A stretch of DNA of 64,000 nucleotides, from NCBI GenBank assembly GCA_025758045.1, contig CP107208.1, forward strand, positions 372,001-436,000, given 5' to 3'. The DNA is from Oscillospiraceae bacterium. GTDB taxonomy: Bacteria; Bacillota; Clostridia; Oscillospirales; Ruminococcaceae. Position numbers and translations under genes: made by a program. Numbering within the stretch: position 1 is the first letter of the stretch; every line of letters begins with the position of its first letter. Positions 30,029 to 38,806 of this stretch are shown here, in pieces. Below the pieces are notes generated by a model. It was not told the origin of the DNA, did no database searches, and saw only the letters and a program-made list of their open reading frames with translations.

Positions 30029-30759
30029 AAAAGCTCCCTGCATCGTTGCAAAATCGTTTCGGCGGTCTCGCCCTGTTCCTCGGGACGGCGCAGCACGATC
30101 AGCTGTACACCGCACTGGGCGGCGGCCTGCGCCTTCTCTGCAAAACCGCCCGCCGCGCCGCCATCTTTGGTGACCATATAGGCAATATGGAATTGGTGCA
30201 TGACCGCCACATTCAATTCACAGGTAAACGGCCCCTGCATAGCAATAATGTTGCGGTGTGGGATGCCCGATGTCTCGCAGGCGGTAATACCCGCCAGCGT
30301 AGGCAGCACGCGGGGATAAAGCCGTGCGGAGTCCAGAGGTGCAAAGGCGGGCAGTTCCTTAGCACCGGTTGCCAGCAGGATATTGCCCGGTTTGCCCGCC
30401 AGGTACGCCGCGGCCTGGGCGGCGGTTTGCAGCACCACACTGCCTGTAGGCAGGTCACTGGCGGGGCGCAGCAGGCGGTGATATTCCACACCCACTGCCG
30501 CAGCCGCCACGCAGATGTTGCGGGTAGCCTCGGTGGCATAGGGGTGGGTGGCATCCACGCAGAGGGCCGCGCCCTGCAAAAGTGCCGCCATGGCATCGGC
30601 ATCCAGGCGGCCAGTGCACACTGTGATGCCGGGGGTACGCCCCTGCTCTTCAGCCCCTAACTCTGTTGCCACACAGACCGTAGCTTCTATCCCAAGGGCG
30701 GCCACGGCGCGGGAAAGCTCCCGTCCCTCGGTCGTGCCGCTGAAAATGACTACCTTCAT
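30025..30759 (-). CDS. cbiJ: Cobalt-precorrin-6A reductase
   Basis: NAD(P)H-dependent reduction of the macrocycle. 244 residues with the N-terminal IFSGTTEGRELS, VDATHPYATEATRNI and a C-terminal VTKDGGAAGGFAEK stretch, all typical of CbiJ/CobK. Overlaps both neighbours by 4 bases. Confidence 0.94.
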   Translation of the reverse strand: MKVVIFSGTTEGRELSRAVAALGIEATVCVATELGAEEQGRTPGITVCTGRLDADAMAALLQGAALCVDATHPYATEATRNICVAAAAVGVEYHRLLRPASDLPTGSVVLQTAAQAAAYLAGKPGNILLATGAKELPAFAPLDSARLYPRVLPTLAGITACETSGIPHRNIIAMQGPFTCELNVAVMHQFHIAYMVTKDGGAAGGFAEKAQAAAQCGVQLIVLRRPEEQGETAETILQRCRELL

Positions 30760-31496
30760 ACGCCGCGATACCCCCTGGGTGTGACCATTTTGCCGCCCAA
30801 CGCCCGGGTGGCCGCGTTGCCGATGTACACGGTAGTGAACATGTCCACCGCCGTGTTTTCCAGCTCGGCCAGCGTCAGCAGGCTTGCAGCCTGCCCCTCG
30901 CGGCCAATGTTGCGCACGATGCCGCAGATTGTCTGCGGTGCCTTGCCGTTTTGCAGTAAGATCCGCACGGCCTTTTGCAGATAATCTGCCCGGCCCTTGG
31001 AGGACGGGTTGTACAGTGCCGCACAGAAATCCCCCATCGCCGCGCAGGCCAGCCGCTTTTCGATGACGGTCCAGGGCGTGAGCCGATCCGAAAGGGAGAT
31101 CACGCAGAAATCGTGCGCCAATGGAGCGCCCAGCACCGCGCCGCCGCTTAAGGCCGCCGTCAGGCCGGGCACGATCTCCACTGTCACGCTTGGGTAGCCC
31201 TGTGCCAGTTCCAGCAGCGGGCTGGCCATGCCGTACACGCCCGCATCGCCGGAGCAGACCAACGCTACCGTCTTGCCGCTTTGCGCAGTCTCCAGCGCCC
31301 AGCGGCAGCGGTCGATTTCCTTCGTCATGCCGGTGGTATACACTTCTTTGTCCGGGTACAGGGGGCGCACCAGGTCGATATAGACCGTGTAGCCGCACAG
31401 CACGTCGGCGGCCTGTAAGGCGGTTTGCGCCTGGGCAGTCAGGTAGCGGGCGTCGCCGGGGCCAAGGCCCACCACGTACACCATTGCGTCAGTCAT
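30756..31496 (-). CDS. cbiH: Cobalt-precorrin-3 C17-methyltransferase
   Basis: Ring-contracting SAM methyltransferase. 246 residues with VGLGPGDARYLTAQA, LVCSGDAGVYGMASPLLE and the C-terminal VYIGNAATRALGGKMVTPRG. It lacks the extra C-terminal domains seen in some CbiH fusions. Overlaps cbiG and cbiJ. Confidence 0.94.
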   Translation of the reverse strand: MTDAMVYVVGLGPGDARYLTAQAQTALQAADVLCGYTVYIDLVRPLYPDKEVYTTGMTKEIDRCRWALETAQSGKTVALVCSGDAGVYGMASPLLELAQGYPSVTVEIVPGLTAALSGGAVLGAPLAHDFCVISLSDRLTPWTVIEKRLACAAMGDFCAALYNPSSKGRADYLQKAVRILLQNGKAPQTICGIVRNIGREGQAASLLTLAELENTAVDMFTTVYIGNAATRALGGKMVTPRGYRGV

Positions 31497-32493
31497 CGTT
31501 CCATCTCCAATCCGGGGTAAAGGGGCGTAGCGCCACGGCAAAAGTTACACCATCCCGCGCCCATTTGTGCGCCCACACGGGGCCGTCTGCGGCCAGCACA
31601 GCGGCGCGCTCGCAGACGTTATCCACGCCGGTGATGCTTTGCACAAAATCTGAATGGGCGAACTGCCCCGGCGCGGCGCGCAGTTCGTCGGCGGTATAAA
31701 AAGTAACGGGCCAGCCCTGCTTTTGGCCGAATTCCGCCAGGCCAAGTTCATCCTTTTTTAAGTCAATGCTGGCCGCGGCGGCAATGCTTTGCGGGGCCAG
31801 TTTCGTTTCGGCGCAAAAGGCAGCAAATGCGTCCGCCAGCTTGTCGGCAGGTGTACCCCGCTTGCAGCCGATGCCCAATACAGCAATACGCGGGATAATG
31901 TGCAGGGCGTTGGACGTCATCGTCGGGGTTATCGTCAGGGCAAAACTTGCCTGTGCGGCATCACCAGCCGGTTCCACACCGGCTGGCGGTGTGCCCTGTA
32001 TCGGCCAATCACTGGCAAACCGCACGGTACGGCCCGCCAGCAGGGCGCTGCTTACCTTTTTGATGCGCGCCGGCTCTACCACAAGGCAGTGCTGGTGCTT
32101 GGCCCACTCATCCACGGCAAACACACCGTTGGCGTCGGTGGCGGTGGTGATGACCGGCACCGCGCCGCATGCTTTCGCCAGCCGACGGGCCAGATCGTTG
32201 GCACCGCCCAGATGGCCGGAGAGCAGCGGGATCGCAAAGCGGCCGCACTCATCCAGCACTACAACGGCGGGGTCGGTGGCCTTGCTGCGGCAGTGAGGCG
32301 CGATGGCTCGCACGGCAATGCCGACAGCCCCCACAAAAACAAGCGCGTCACTTTGTGCAAACTGCGCAGCAGTCCAATTGGCAAGGGTCACGCCGTTTTC
32401 GCCGCAGCGGGCCACAGCACCAGGCTGGGCCGCCGCAAGCTTCCGGGCCAGCGCCAGTCCCTTGCTGGTAAAGGCAAGATACGCGCAGGTCAT
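31489..32493 (-). CDS. cbiG: Cobalt-precorrin-5A hydrolase
   Basis: Opens the delta-lactone and releases acetaldehyde. 334 residues: an N-terminal part with FVGAVGIAVRAIAPH and IPLLSGHLGGANDLARRLA, and a C-terminal CbiG domain with IAVLGIGCKRGTPADKL. Overlaps cbiF and cbiH. Confidence 0.94.
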   Translation of the reverse strand: MTCAYLAFTSKGLALARKLAAAQPGAVARCGENGVTLANWTAAQFAQSDALVFVGAVGIAVRAIAPHCRSKATDPAVVVLDECGRFAIPLLSGHLGGANDLARRLAKACGAVPVITTATDANGVFAVDEWAKHQHCLVVEPARIKKVSSALLAGRTVRFASDWPIQGTPPAGVEPAGDAAQASFALTITPTMTSNALHIIPRIAVLGIGCKRGTPADKLADAFAAFCAETKLAPQSIAAAASIDLKKDELGLAEFGQKQGWPVTFYTADELRAAPGQFAHSDFVQSITGVDNVCERAAVLAADGPVWAHKWARDGVTFAVALRPFTPDWRWNDD

Positions 32494-33248
32494 TGCGGCG
32501 CTCCTTTGCGGTATTCGGTGGTAAAAGTGGGGTCATAAAGCTTGCTGCGGTCGTACTGCGCGGCCAGGAAGTCCCCCACCACGATCAGCGCGATTTTGGT
32601 AATGCCTGCCGCGCGGGTGCTGGCGGCCAAGGTGCCCACGGTGCAGTGCACGGTCTTTTGCTCCGGCCAGGTGGCTTTGTAAACCACGGCGGCGGGGGTC
32701 GCCTCAGTGTAAGTCCCCTGCAAAAGCGCGGTCTGCACTTTGTCCACCAGACCAATGGACAGGAAAATGACCATAGTGGCCCCATGCACGGCCAGGCTGG
32801 TCAGGCGCTCGCCCTCGGGCACCGGGGTACGGCCCTCCATGCGGGTGATGATGACCGTCTGGCTCACGCCGGGCAGGGTATATTCGGCGTTCAGGGCCGC
32901 GGCTGCCCCGCAAAAACTGGACACGCCGGGGGTGTCATCGTAGGGGATGCCGTCGGCGTCCAGGGCGTCCATCTGCTCCCGGATGGCACCGTACAGGCAA
33001 GGGTCGCCCGTGTGCAGGCGCACCGTGATTTTGTGCGCTGCTTCGTTTTTGCGCATCACAGCCAGCACCTGCTCCAGCGTCATTTCGGCGCTGTTGTAGA
33101 TGGTGCAATCCGCCTTGGCCAGCCCCAGCAGGGCCGGGTTGACCAGGCTGCCCGCGTAGATGATGCAATCCGCCGTCTGCAGCAGAGCCGCGCCGCGCTG
33201 AGTGATAAGATCTGGTGCGCCGGGGCCCGCCCCCACAAAATGTACCAT
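32490..33248 (-). CDS. cbiF: Cobalt-precorrin-4 C11-methyltransferase
   Basis: 252-residue SAM methyltransferase with VGAGPGAPDLITQRG, LHTGDPCLYGAIREQ and VIITRMEGRTPVP. One base separates it from the upstream ABC-CbiD fusion gene. Confidence 0.95.
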   Translation of the reverse strand: MVHFVGAGPGAPDLITQRGAALLQTADCIIYAGSLVNPALLGLAKADCTIYNSAEMTLEQVLAVMRKNEAAHKITVRLHTGDPCLYGAIREQMDALDADGIPYDDTPGVSSFCGAAAALNAEYTLPGVSQTVIITRMEGRTPVPEGERLTSLAVHGATMVIFLSIGLVDKVQTALLQGTYTEATPAAVVYKATWPEQKTVHCTVGTLAASTRAAGITKIALIVVGDFLAAQYDRSKLYDPTFTTEYRKGAPQ

Positions 33249-33249
33249 G

Positions 33250-35148
33250 TCAGTTTCCTTTCCAGCTTTGCAGCAGTTTTTCGGCCTGTTGGGTCTGGCC
33301 CAGCGGGCCGCTTTGGTTGGAGAAAAGTACCGCCCCTACCGTGAAGGTTTCCGCCGCGCGGCGGTCCAGATGCAGTTGGATGGCCTGCAGCAGGCTTGCC
33401 ATTACGGGTTCCTTCAGGTCGGCAGCGGTTAAAATATCCAGGCATGCGTCGGTGGTAGCGGCATCCATCAGGGCGCGGCAGGTTGCCGTATCCGCCCCAC
33501 AGAGTGCCGCATGGGTACAGAACAGCTCGGTGCGGCAATCGGCCTGCTTGGAGTGGGTGTTCATGATTCCGCCCGCCAGCTTGACCAGCTTGCCCACATG
33601 GCCGACAAGGAGGACTTCCGCAAAATGTTCTGCTGCGGCCATATCCAACGCTTCCCCAATGAAATTGGAGACTTTTACAATAGGGATCTCATGCAGTTCC
33701 GGGTAGTTTTGGGCCAGGTAATCCAGCCCATAGTTGCCGGGGGCCAGAATCAGGCGGCGGCTGTGCAGGGCAGCCTGGTGGATTTCCAGCTGCAACGAAT
33801 CCAGCAGCGCCTGCTGGCTCATCGGCTCCACAATGCCGCTAGTGCCCAGCACCGACAGGCCGCCTTCGACCCCCAGGCGCGGGTTAAAGGTGCGCTTAGC
33901 GGCCTGTTCGCCGCCCTCGATGCGGATGATCACCGAGAAGCCGCCGCTGTAACCGGCGGTCTCGGCTTCTTTTAATAATGCTTCGGTAATCATCTGGCGC
34001 GGCACGTGGTTGATGGCCGCTGCGCCCACAGGCTGGTCCAGGCCGGGTTTGGTCACACGGCCCACGCCTGCGCCGCCGTCGATGGTGACGGTATGCGGGG
34101 CATCAGGCAGAAGCGTAACCTCGGCAACGACCGGCAGGCCGGTGGTGGCATCAATGTCATCTCCGCCATCCTTTACAATGGCGCACTCCGCGCCGGTTGC
34201 CGTGCTGCGGCAGAATTGGGGTGCAACCTCGACTACGATGCCCTTGGGGGTACGCAGGCCGACGCTTTCTGGCGTGTGGCCGGTCAGCAGCAGACGGGCC
34301 GCCCCCGCCGCCCCCAGCGCTGCGCAGGTGCCGGTGGTGTAGCCGCAGCGCAGCAGTTTTTGCCCGCTGCGGATGTAATGCTCAAATTTTGGTTTGGGCT
34401 TTTCGCTAAACAGGGCAGTGTACTGCTCGTCCGAAAGTTCGAACAGGTGGCAGATATTTTCCCTTGCGAACGCCTCTTTGGGCGTAAGCACACCGGAAAC
34501 GCCCTGTGGCGAAACGCAGACGACCGCGTCGGCCAGCTTTTGGGCCAGTTCCAGCTCATGCAGGGTCACGATGATGGCCACATTCTTCTCGTGGGCCAGC
34601 TTTTGCAAAACAGCCATCAGCTCAGCCTTGCCTTTTACATCCAAAAAAGACGTAGGCTCGTCCAGCAGCAAGATTTCCGGCTGCTGGCAGACCGCCCGGG
34701 CCAGCAATACGCGCTGGCGCTGACCGTCGCTGATTTTTGTGAAATCCCGCGCGGCCAGTTCGTCTGCCTGTACCAGATGCAGGGCGTCCCGCACCTGCTG
34801 CTTATCCTCATCCGAGAGGATGCCCAGACGCCCGGTGTAGGGGTAGCGGCCAGCAGCGGCCACGTCAAAGCAGGTGGTCAGCTCGGTGCGTGCCATGTGG
34901 GGCAGCATCAGTGCCAGCTTGCGGGCGCGTGCGTTGGGGGTGTAGGTGGTCAGCGTTTTGCCGTCCAGCAATACCGCGCCGCTCTGGGCCGCCAGCTGCC
35001 CGGCCAGCGTTTTTAATAAGGTGGATTTGCCCGCACCGTTGGGGCCGATGAAGGCCAAAATCCTGCCGCGCTCGGCCTGCAGAGAGATGTCCCGCAGCAG
35101 CGGGGCACCGTAGCCGATGGCAAGGCTTTGGGTCTCGCAGTAGCTCAT
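33250..35148 (-). CDS. cbiD: Fusion of a cobalamin/iron-type ABC ATPase with CbiD (cobalt-precorrin-5B C1-methyltransferase)
   Basis: One 632-residue frame carries two unrelated proteins. Residues 1-250 are a FecE/BtuD-type ABC ATPase: Walker A GPNGAGKS (35-42), Q-loop region, a changed signature ISDGQRQR (139-146, usually LSGGQ) and Walker B ILLLDEP (159-165). Residues about 258-632 are CbiD, starting with RCGYTTGTCAALGA and containing VKDGGDDIDATTGL, VGRVTKPGLDQPVGAAAINH and FIGEALDMAA. There is no stop or frameshift between them and only a short linker (KPKPKFEHYIRSG). Upstream is the BtuC-type permease gene, so the ATPase half should power that importer while the other half works on the corrin ring in the cytosol. 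Fusion of these two was not familiar to me. Confidence 0.93.
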   Translation of the reverse strand: MSYCETQSLAIGYGAPLLRDISLQAERGRILAFIGPNGAGKSTLLKTLAGQLAAQSGAVLLDGKTLTTYTPNARARKLALMLPHMARTELTTCFDVAAAGRYPYTGRLGILSDEDKQQVRDALHLVQADELAARDFTKISDGQRQRVLLARAVCQQPEILLLDEPTSFLDVKGKAELMAVLQKLAHEKNVAIIVTLHELELAQKLADAVVCVSPQGVSGVLTPKEAFARENICHLFELSDEQYTALFSEKPKPKFEHYIRSGQKLLRCGYTTGTCAALGAAGAARLLLTGHTPESVGLRTPKGIVVEVAPQFCRSTATGAECAIVKDGGDDIDATTGLPVVAEVTLLPDAPHTVTIDGGAGVGRVTKPGLDQPVGAAAINHVPRQMITEALLKEAETAGYSGGFSVIIRIEGGEQAAKRTFNPRLGVEGGLSVLGTSGIVEPMSQQALLDSLQLEIHQAALHSRRLILAPGNYGLDYLAQNYPELHEIPIVKVSNFIGEALDMAAAEHFAEVLLVGHVGKLVKLAGGIMNTHSKQADCRTELFCTHAALCGADTATCRALMDAATTDACLDILTAADLKEPVMASLLQAIQLHLDRRAAETFTVGAVLFSNQSGPLGQTQQAEKLLQSWKGN

Positions 35149-36164
35149 GTTGTCCCCTCCCCACTGTGGCGGCGCACCAGCAGCCAGATGACCACCGGCG
35201 CACCAAATACCGCCGTGACCGAACTGATGGACAGCTCCGTCGGCGCAAACAGGCTGCGGGCGATCAGGTCACACAGCAGGCAGAACGATGCCCCGCCCAA
35301 GGCGCAGCCCGGCAGCACATGCAGCGGCTTGGCGCTGCCTAACGCCTGCTTGACTAGGTGCGGCACCGCAATGCCGACGAAAGAGATTGGCCCGGCAAAT
35401 GCTGTGACACAGGCCGCCAGCAGGCTGGACAGCAGCACTAGCAACACCGAAAAGCTGCGCACCGAAACGCCTACGCTGGCGGCGTAGGATTCACCCATCT
35501 GGTAGGCGGCCATGGGCTTGGACAATAAAAACGCCGCCGCCAGGCAGGGCAGCGTAATGGCGGCCGCCGTGCCCACATTGCCCCAGGTCATGCCGGAGAA
35601 GCTGCCCATAGACCAGTTGTGCAGGTTGACGATGTTGGAATCCTGGGCAAAGGCCACCACAATATCGGTGATGGCGGAGCAGATGTAACCGATCATGACG
35701 CCGCAGATGACCAAAATGCTCATGCGCTGCACGCGGCGTGCCACAGCCAGCACAAACAGCATGGCAGCCATAGCCCCGGCGAAAGCAGCCAAAATCAAGG
35801 TGAGGGAGTTCGTTAATAGGCCGCGGTTTAAAAACACAACCATGGTCAGCGCCACGGCCAGCTTGGCCCCGCTGGAAATGCCCATGACGAAAGGCCCCGC
35901 AATGGGGTTGGCAAAAAAAGTTTGCAGCAGATACCCGGCCACCGATAACGCTGCCCCCAGCAGAACGACCATGACGGCGCGGGGCAGGCGCAGCTGCAGC
36001 AAAATGTTGCTGGTCAGTACATCCTGCCCACGGCCCAGCAGGGCATTGACCACATCGGCGGGCGAAAGTGCCACGCTGCCCCAAAACAGGTTGAGGGCAA
36101 ACAGCACCAACAGAGCCGCCGCCATAGCGAGGTATGCAATTGTCAGGCGCTTTCGGGTGTGCAT
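35145..36164 (-). CDS. btuC: FecCD/BtuC-type ABC transporter permease
   Basis: Membrane subunit of an iron-siderophore, heme or cobalamin importer. 339 residues with about ten hydrophobic segments. Family stretches are LRLPRAVMVVLLGAALSVAG, NPIAGPFVMGISSGAKLAVA and FAGPISFVGIAVPHLVK. It overlaps the start of the fused ATPase gene by 4 bases. The cobalamin gene context and upstream riboswitch suggest a corrinoid or precursor as cargo, but substrate is inferred. Confidence 0.88.
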   Translation of the reverse strand: MHTRKRLTIAYLAMAAALLVLFALNLFWGSVALSPADVVNALLGRGQDVLTSNILLQLRLPRAVMVVLLGAALSVAGYLLQTFFANPIAGPFVMGISSGAKLAVALTMVVFLNRGLLTNSLTLILAAFAGAMAAMLFVLAVARRVQRMSILVICGVMIGYICSAITDIVVAFAQDSNIVNLHNWSMGSFSGMTWGNVGTAAAITLPCLAAAFLLSKPMAAYQMGESYAASVGVSVRSFSVLLVLLSSLLAACVTAFAGPISFVGIAVPHLVKQALGSAKPLHVLPGCALGGASFCLLCDLIARSLFAPTELSISSVTAVFGAPVVIWLLVRRHSGEGTT

Positions 36165-36270
36165 GGTGTTATCCTTTGCATTTTGCTTGTAAAGGCGGGC
36201 ATTGCCCGCCTGCGGGCCGATGCAGGCATCGGCTCCTACAGTGTTGGGTAAGCGCCATTTGGGGTAGTTA
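36165..36270. repeat. REP-like palindromes between btuC and the binding-protein gene
   Basis: GGCGGGC-ATT-GCCCGCC (36194-36210) followed by GGGCCGATGCAGGCATCGGC then TCCTACA (36214-36240). The second palindrome is 22/27 identical to 38531-38557. Confidence 0.6.
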
Positions 36271-37392
36271 TCAGGTGATTTTCGTCAAAAATTTCAATTC
36301 ACTGTCGTCGGGTGTGCCCTCGGCAAAGACTTTATTCATGTCCAGGATCAGGTCGGGCATCTCCATGCTTTGCTGGAAAAGGCTTTGCGCGGTGCACCAG
36401 ACGTTGCCCTGCTGCACGGCCTTGAACTGTGCCAGCAGCGGGCATTTGGCGATCAACTCGTCCATCGTGCGGATCTCGCCCTCGATGGTGCTGTTGTAGA
36501 TCAGCACATCGGCGTCCTTGGCCCCGGCGTAGAAATCCTCCAGCGAGATGTTGACGGTGGCCAGGTTGTTGCCGCTGTCTGTCAGGTCGGAGAAGACATA
36601 GTCGCCGCCTGCCATCTCGATCATTTTGGCGACATAATCGCCGCCCTTGCGCACAGTGGCCAGGTTATTGGAGGTGATGGAGAAGAACGCCACGGTTTTG
36701 CCGGTGGCGGATTCATTTCCCAGCGGTGCAATGCGCTGCACGGCGTCGTCAAAAACCTGCTCGGCCTCGTCAGTCTTGCCCAGCAGCACGCCGTACAGCT
36801 TGACCCACTCCATCCGGGCCAGGGGGCCGCTCTCGTAGCTGGAGCGCTCCACCAGCACCGGCACCCCGAATTTTTCCAGCTGTTCCTTCACTTCGGGCGT
36901 GTGGTAGATCATCGTGTTTTCGATGGCCAGGCCGCAGTTGGCGGCAAGAATCGTCTCATAATCGGGCGCACTGTACTTGCCCGCGTAGGCGATCTGGCCG
37001 TTTTCCATGGCAGTTTTGGCTGCATCCAGATACCAGTTATCGGCCTGCGTGCCGGAAAGCGCCACCGTATCCAGCCCATCGATACTGATGATGGGGTCCA
37101 TGGCGGAGGAGGACACGAGGTAAATATTCTCGATAGGCTGCTGTAAAACGGTAATGTCCGCGTCCAGCTCGGCTGGCGCGTTCTCACCCTCGGGCACGAC
37201 CAGATAGCGCGTACCATCGATGGTAATGAGGTAATAGCCGCCCTCGCACTCATCAATGGTGAACTGCTGGGCGTACTGCAAGGGGTAGCTGCCGGTGACG
37301 GTCAGCGTCTCCGTGCCGGAGGCCGCTGACTGGGCCGCGCACCCTGCCAGCAGCAGCGCGGGCAGGGCGGCCAGCATTATAAGCCGCTTCAT
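36271..37392 (-). CDS. Lipoprotein substrate-binding protein of a BtuF/FepB-type importer
   Basis: 373 residues. Lipobox LLLAGC with Cys18 as the lipidated residue, followed by a low-complexity spacer. Two lobes joined by a long helix are expected; recognisable segments are NLATVRKGGDYVAKMIEMAG and VLIYNSTIEGEIRTMDELI. It delivers substrate to the BtuC-type permease. The gene starts 4 bases before the upstream two-repeat lipoprotein gene ends, so the two are coupled. Confidence 0.86.
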   Translation of the reverse strand: MKRLIMLAALPALLLAGCAAQSAASGTETLTVTGSYPLQYAQQFTIDECEGGYYLITIDGTRYLVVPEGENAPAELDADITVLQQPIENIYLVSSSAMDPIISIDGLDTVALSGTQADNWYLDAAKTAMENGQIAYAGKYSAPDYETILAANCGLAIENTMIYHTPEVKEQLEKFGVPVLVERSSYESGPLARMEWVKLYGVLLGKTDEAEQVFDDAVQRIAPLGNESATGKTVAFFSITSNNLATVRKGGDYVAKMIEMAGGDYVFSDLTDSGNNLATVNISLEDFYAGAKDADVLIYNSTIEGEIRTMDELIAKCPLLAQFKAVQQGNVWCTAQSLFQQSMEMPDLILDMNKVFAEGTPDDSELKFLTKIT

Positions 37393-38282
37393 TCGGCAGC
37401 GGCCAGCGTGGTGCTGTCAAAGGTCAAGGTGTAATCGATCTCATGGGGGGTGCTCATTGCAACGGTGTCGGCGGTGACAGCCAGGGCAGTGTCCAGCGCG
37501 GCCACGGGGATCTCAAAGGTGGAGTTGCCCTCAGTGTTGGTGGGCAGGTACTTTTCGCCGTCGATGAGCATGTAGTCATAGTTGGGGCTGCTCCACACGA
37601 TGGTGGCGGTCATGGCACCGTCGACTACGGTCAGGGCAGCGGGGCTGTCCACAGTAGCGCGGCCGCTGCCGCCCTCCAGCGTGACAGCGCAGGTGTAGGT
37701 GCCGTCGGCAGGGACTTCCGCCGCAGCGGCATCGCCGCCATCGACAGCGGGCACAGCGTTGGACACGCTGACAACATGGTCGTACCAGGTACCCTTGGTG
37801 CCCAGGATAGCCAGCTGGAAGTCGGTGTCCACAGCCGCGACAGGGATGTCAAAGCCGTAAACTTCGTCGCTGGTGCCGTCGGAGTAGGTCACGGTATCGA
37901 TGGTGGGCTGCAGCCATTCGTCCTCATGGTCAGGGGCGTCAGCGGCCATACCCAGATACAGGTTGACGATCTTCTGGGACTGCAGGCTGACGTGCATCGT
38001 CATTTCGCCGTTTTCCACGGTCAGGGTGCCCTTGCCATTGCAGGCTTCGTTGACGTGGAACATGCTGCTGTCGGTGTTAAAGTCTGCGGTGTAGATGTCG
38101 TCCGGCAGGGCAGCCTCGGCGGCGGGGGCTTCGCTCTCGCTCTCACTTTCAGCAGGGGCGGTCTCAACGGTGGAGACGGCCTCGGTGGTACTCCCGCTGG
38201 CAGCGGCGGATTCGGATGCGCCGCAGCCTGCCAGCAGCAGGGCAGCGGCCAGGGTCAGGGATACGATCTGGAACTTTTTCAT
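37389..38282 (-). CDS. Unrecognised lipoprotein with two internal repeats
   Basis: 297 residues. Signal peptide with lipobox LLLAGC (Cys20), a Ser/Glu/Ala-rich linker (21-60), then two related beta-rich domains of about 110 residues. Each has the order: strand ending TYT or IYT, a GGSGRATV/CNGKGTLTV element, LTVVDGAMTATI/LTVENGEMTMHV, a YxxxxxDG element, FEIPVAALDT/FDIPVAAVDT and a closing strand. The FxIPVAAxDT motif occurs once per repeat. The pattern suggests a duplicated small-ligand or surface-binding module, in form like NEAT domains, but no family is claimed. It precedes and is coupled to the importer binding-protein gene and follows cbiK, so a tetrapyrrole or metal ligand is plausible. 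Confidence 0.7.
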   Translation of the reverse strand: MKKFQIVSLTLAAALLLAGCGASESAAASGSTTEAVSTVETAPAESESESEAPAAEAALPDDIYTADFNTDSSMFHVNEACNGKGTLTVENGEMTMHVSLQSQKIVNLYLGMAADAPDHEDEWLQPTIDTVTYSDGTSDEVYGFDIPVAAVDTDFQLAILGTKGTWYDHVVSVSNAVPAVDGGDAAAAEVPADGTYTCAVTLEGGSGRATVDSPAALTVVDGAMTATIVWSSPNYDYMLIDGEKYLPTNTEGNSTFEIPVAALDTALAVTADTVAMSTPHEIDYTLTFDSTTLAAAE

Positions 38283-38318
38283 GTGTACTTTCCTACCTTA
38301 TTTCATTAATTTTATTAA

Positions 38319-38490
38319 GGCAATACCGCACAATTCTAAGTGCCGATACGGCGAGCGAGGTGCGGCAGCTGCTAAGCCAAAAGCGCAGATAATACTTTGT
38401 GTATTATCGAGCATTTTGGCAACGCAGATGCCATGCCGCAGCCGCCGAAGCGGTGCTTAAGCCGTAAGGCAGGAATTGTGCGGTGTTGCC
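38319..38490 (-). repeat. 172-bp structured repeat, copy 1
   Basis: Bounded by GGCAATACCGCACAATTC and GAATTGTGCGGTGTTGCC (17 of 18 paired); TTAA continues on both sides. It lies between the cbiK terminator and the lipoprotein start. Sense orientation is taken as minus, as in copies 2 and 3. Internal hairpins are described for copy 4. Confidence 0.9.
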
Positions 38491-38530
38491 TTAAGTTTAC
38501 AACGTATACTGCAAGGGCAATATCGGCACC

Positions 38531-38557
38531 GGGCCGATACCAGCATCGGCCCCTATA
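38531..38557. repeat. REP-like palindrome
   Basis: GGGCCGATACCAGCATCGGC then CCCTATA. Related to 36214-36240 (22/27 identical). Confidence 0.5.
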
Positions 38558-38580
38558 AATGCGTGCATTAAGGGTAAGCA

Positions 38581-38618
38581 AAACCAAAAACTGCCCGAAG
38601 GCTTTCCCCTTCGGGCAG
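38581..38618 (-). terminator. Terminator of cbiK
   Basis: CTGCCCGAAGG/CCTTCGGGCAG stem followed on the minus strand by TTTTTGGTTTT. Copy 2 of the 172-bp repeat sits between this terminator and the cbiK stop codon. Confidence 0.85.
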
Positions 38619-38625
38619 AATGTAA

Positions 38626-38798
38626 GGCAAGACCGCATAATTCTAAGTGCCGATACGGCAAGCGAAAAGTACAAGCTGCTAAGCAAAAAGCGCAGAGAAT
38701 ACTTTGTGTATTCTCGAGCATTTTTGCAACGCAGATTGTGCTTTGCAGCTGCCGGAGCGATGCTTAAGCCCGAAGGGCGGGAATTGTGCGGTGTTGCC
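38626..38798 (-). repeat. 172-bp structured repeat, copy 2 (divergent)
   Basis: 173 bp, starting 8 bases after the cbiK stop. The most divergent copy. Three stems differ from the other copies but stay paired: AAAGTACAA/TTGTGCTTT, GCAAAAA/TTTTTGC and AGAATAC/GTATTCT. Confidence 0.88.
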
Positions 38799-38806
38799 GT
38801 AAAAAA

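Noticed and set aside
38319..38798. Tandem pair of 172-bp repeats as a CRISPR or integron-like array
   Set aside because: The two copies are 135 bp apart, are long, have terminal inverted repeats and are separated by a normal terminator and a REP-like palindrome; there are no short regular spacers and no cas or integrase genes.
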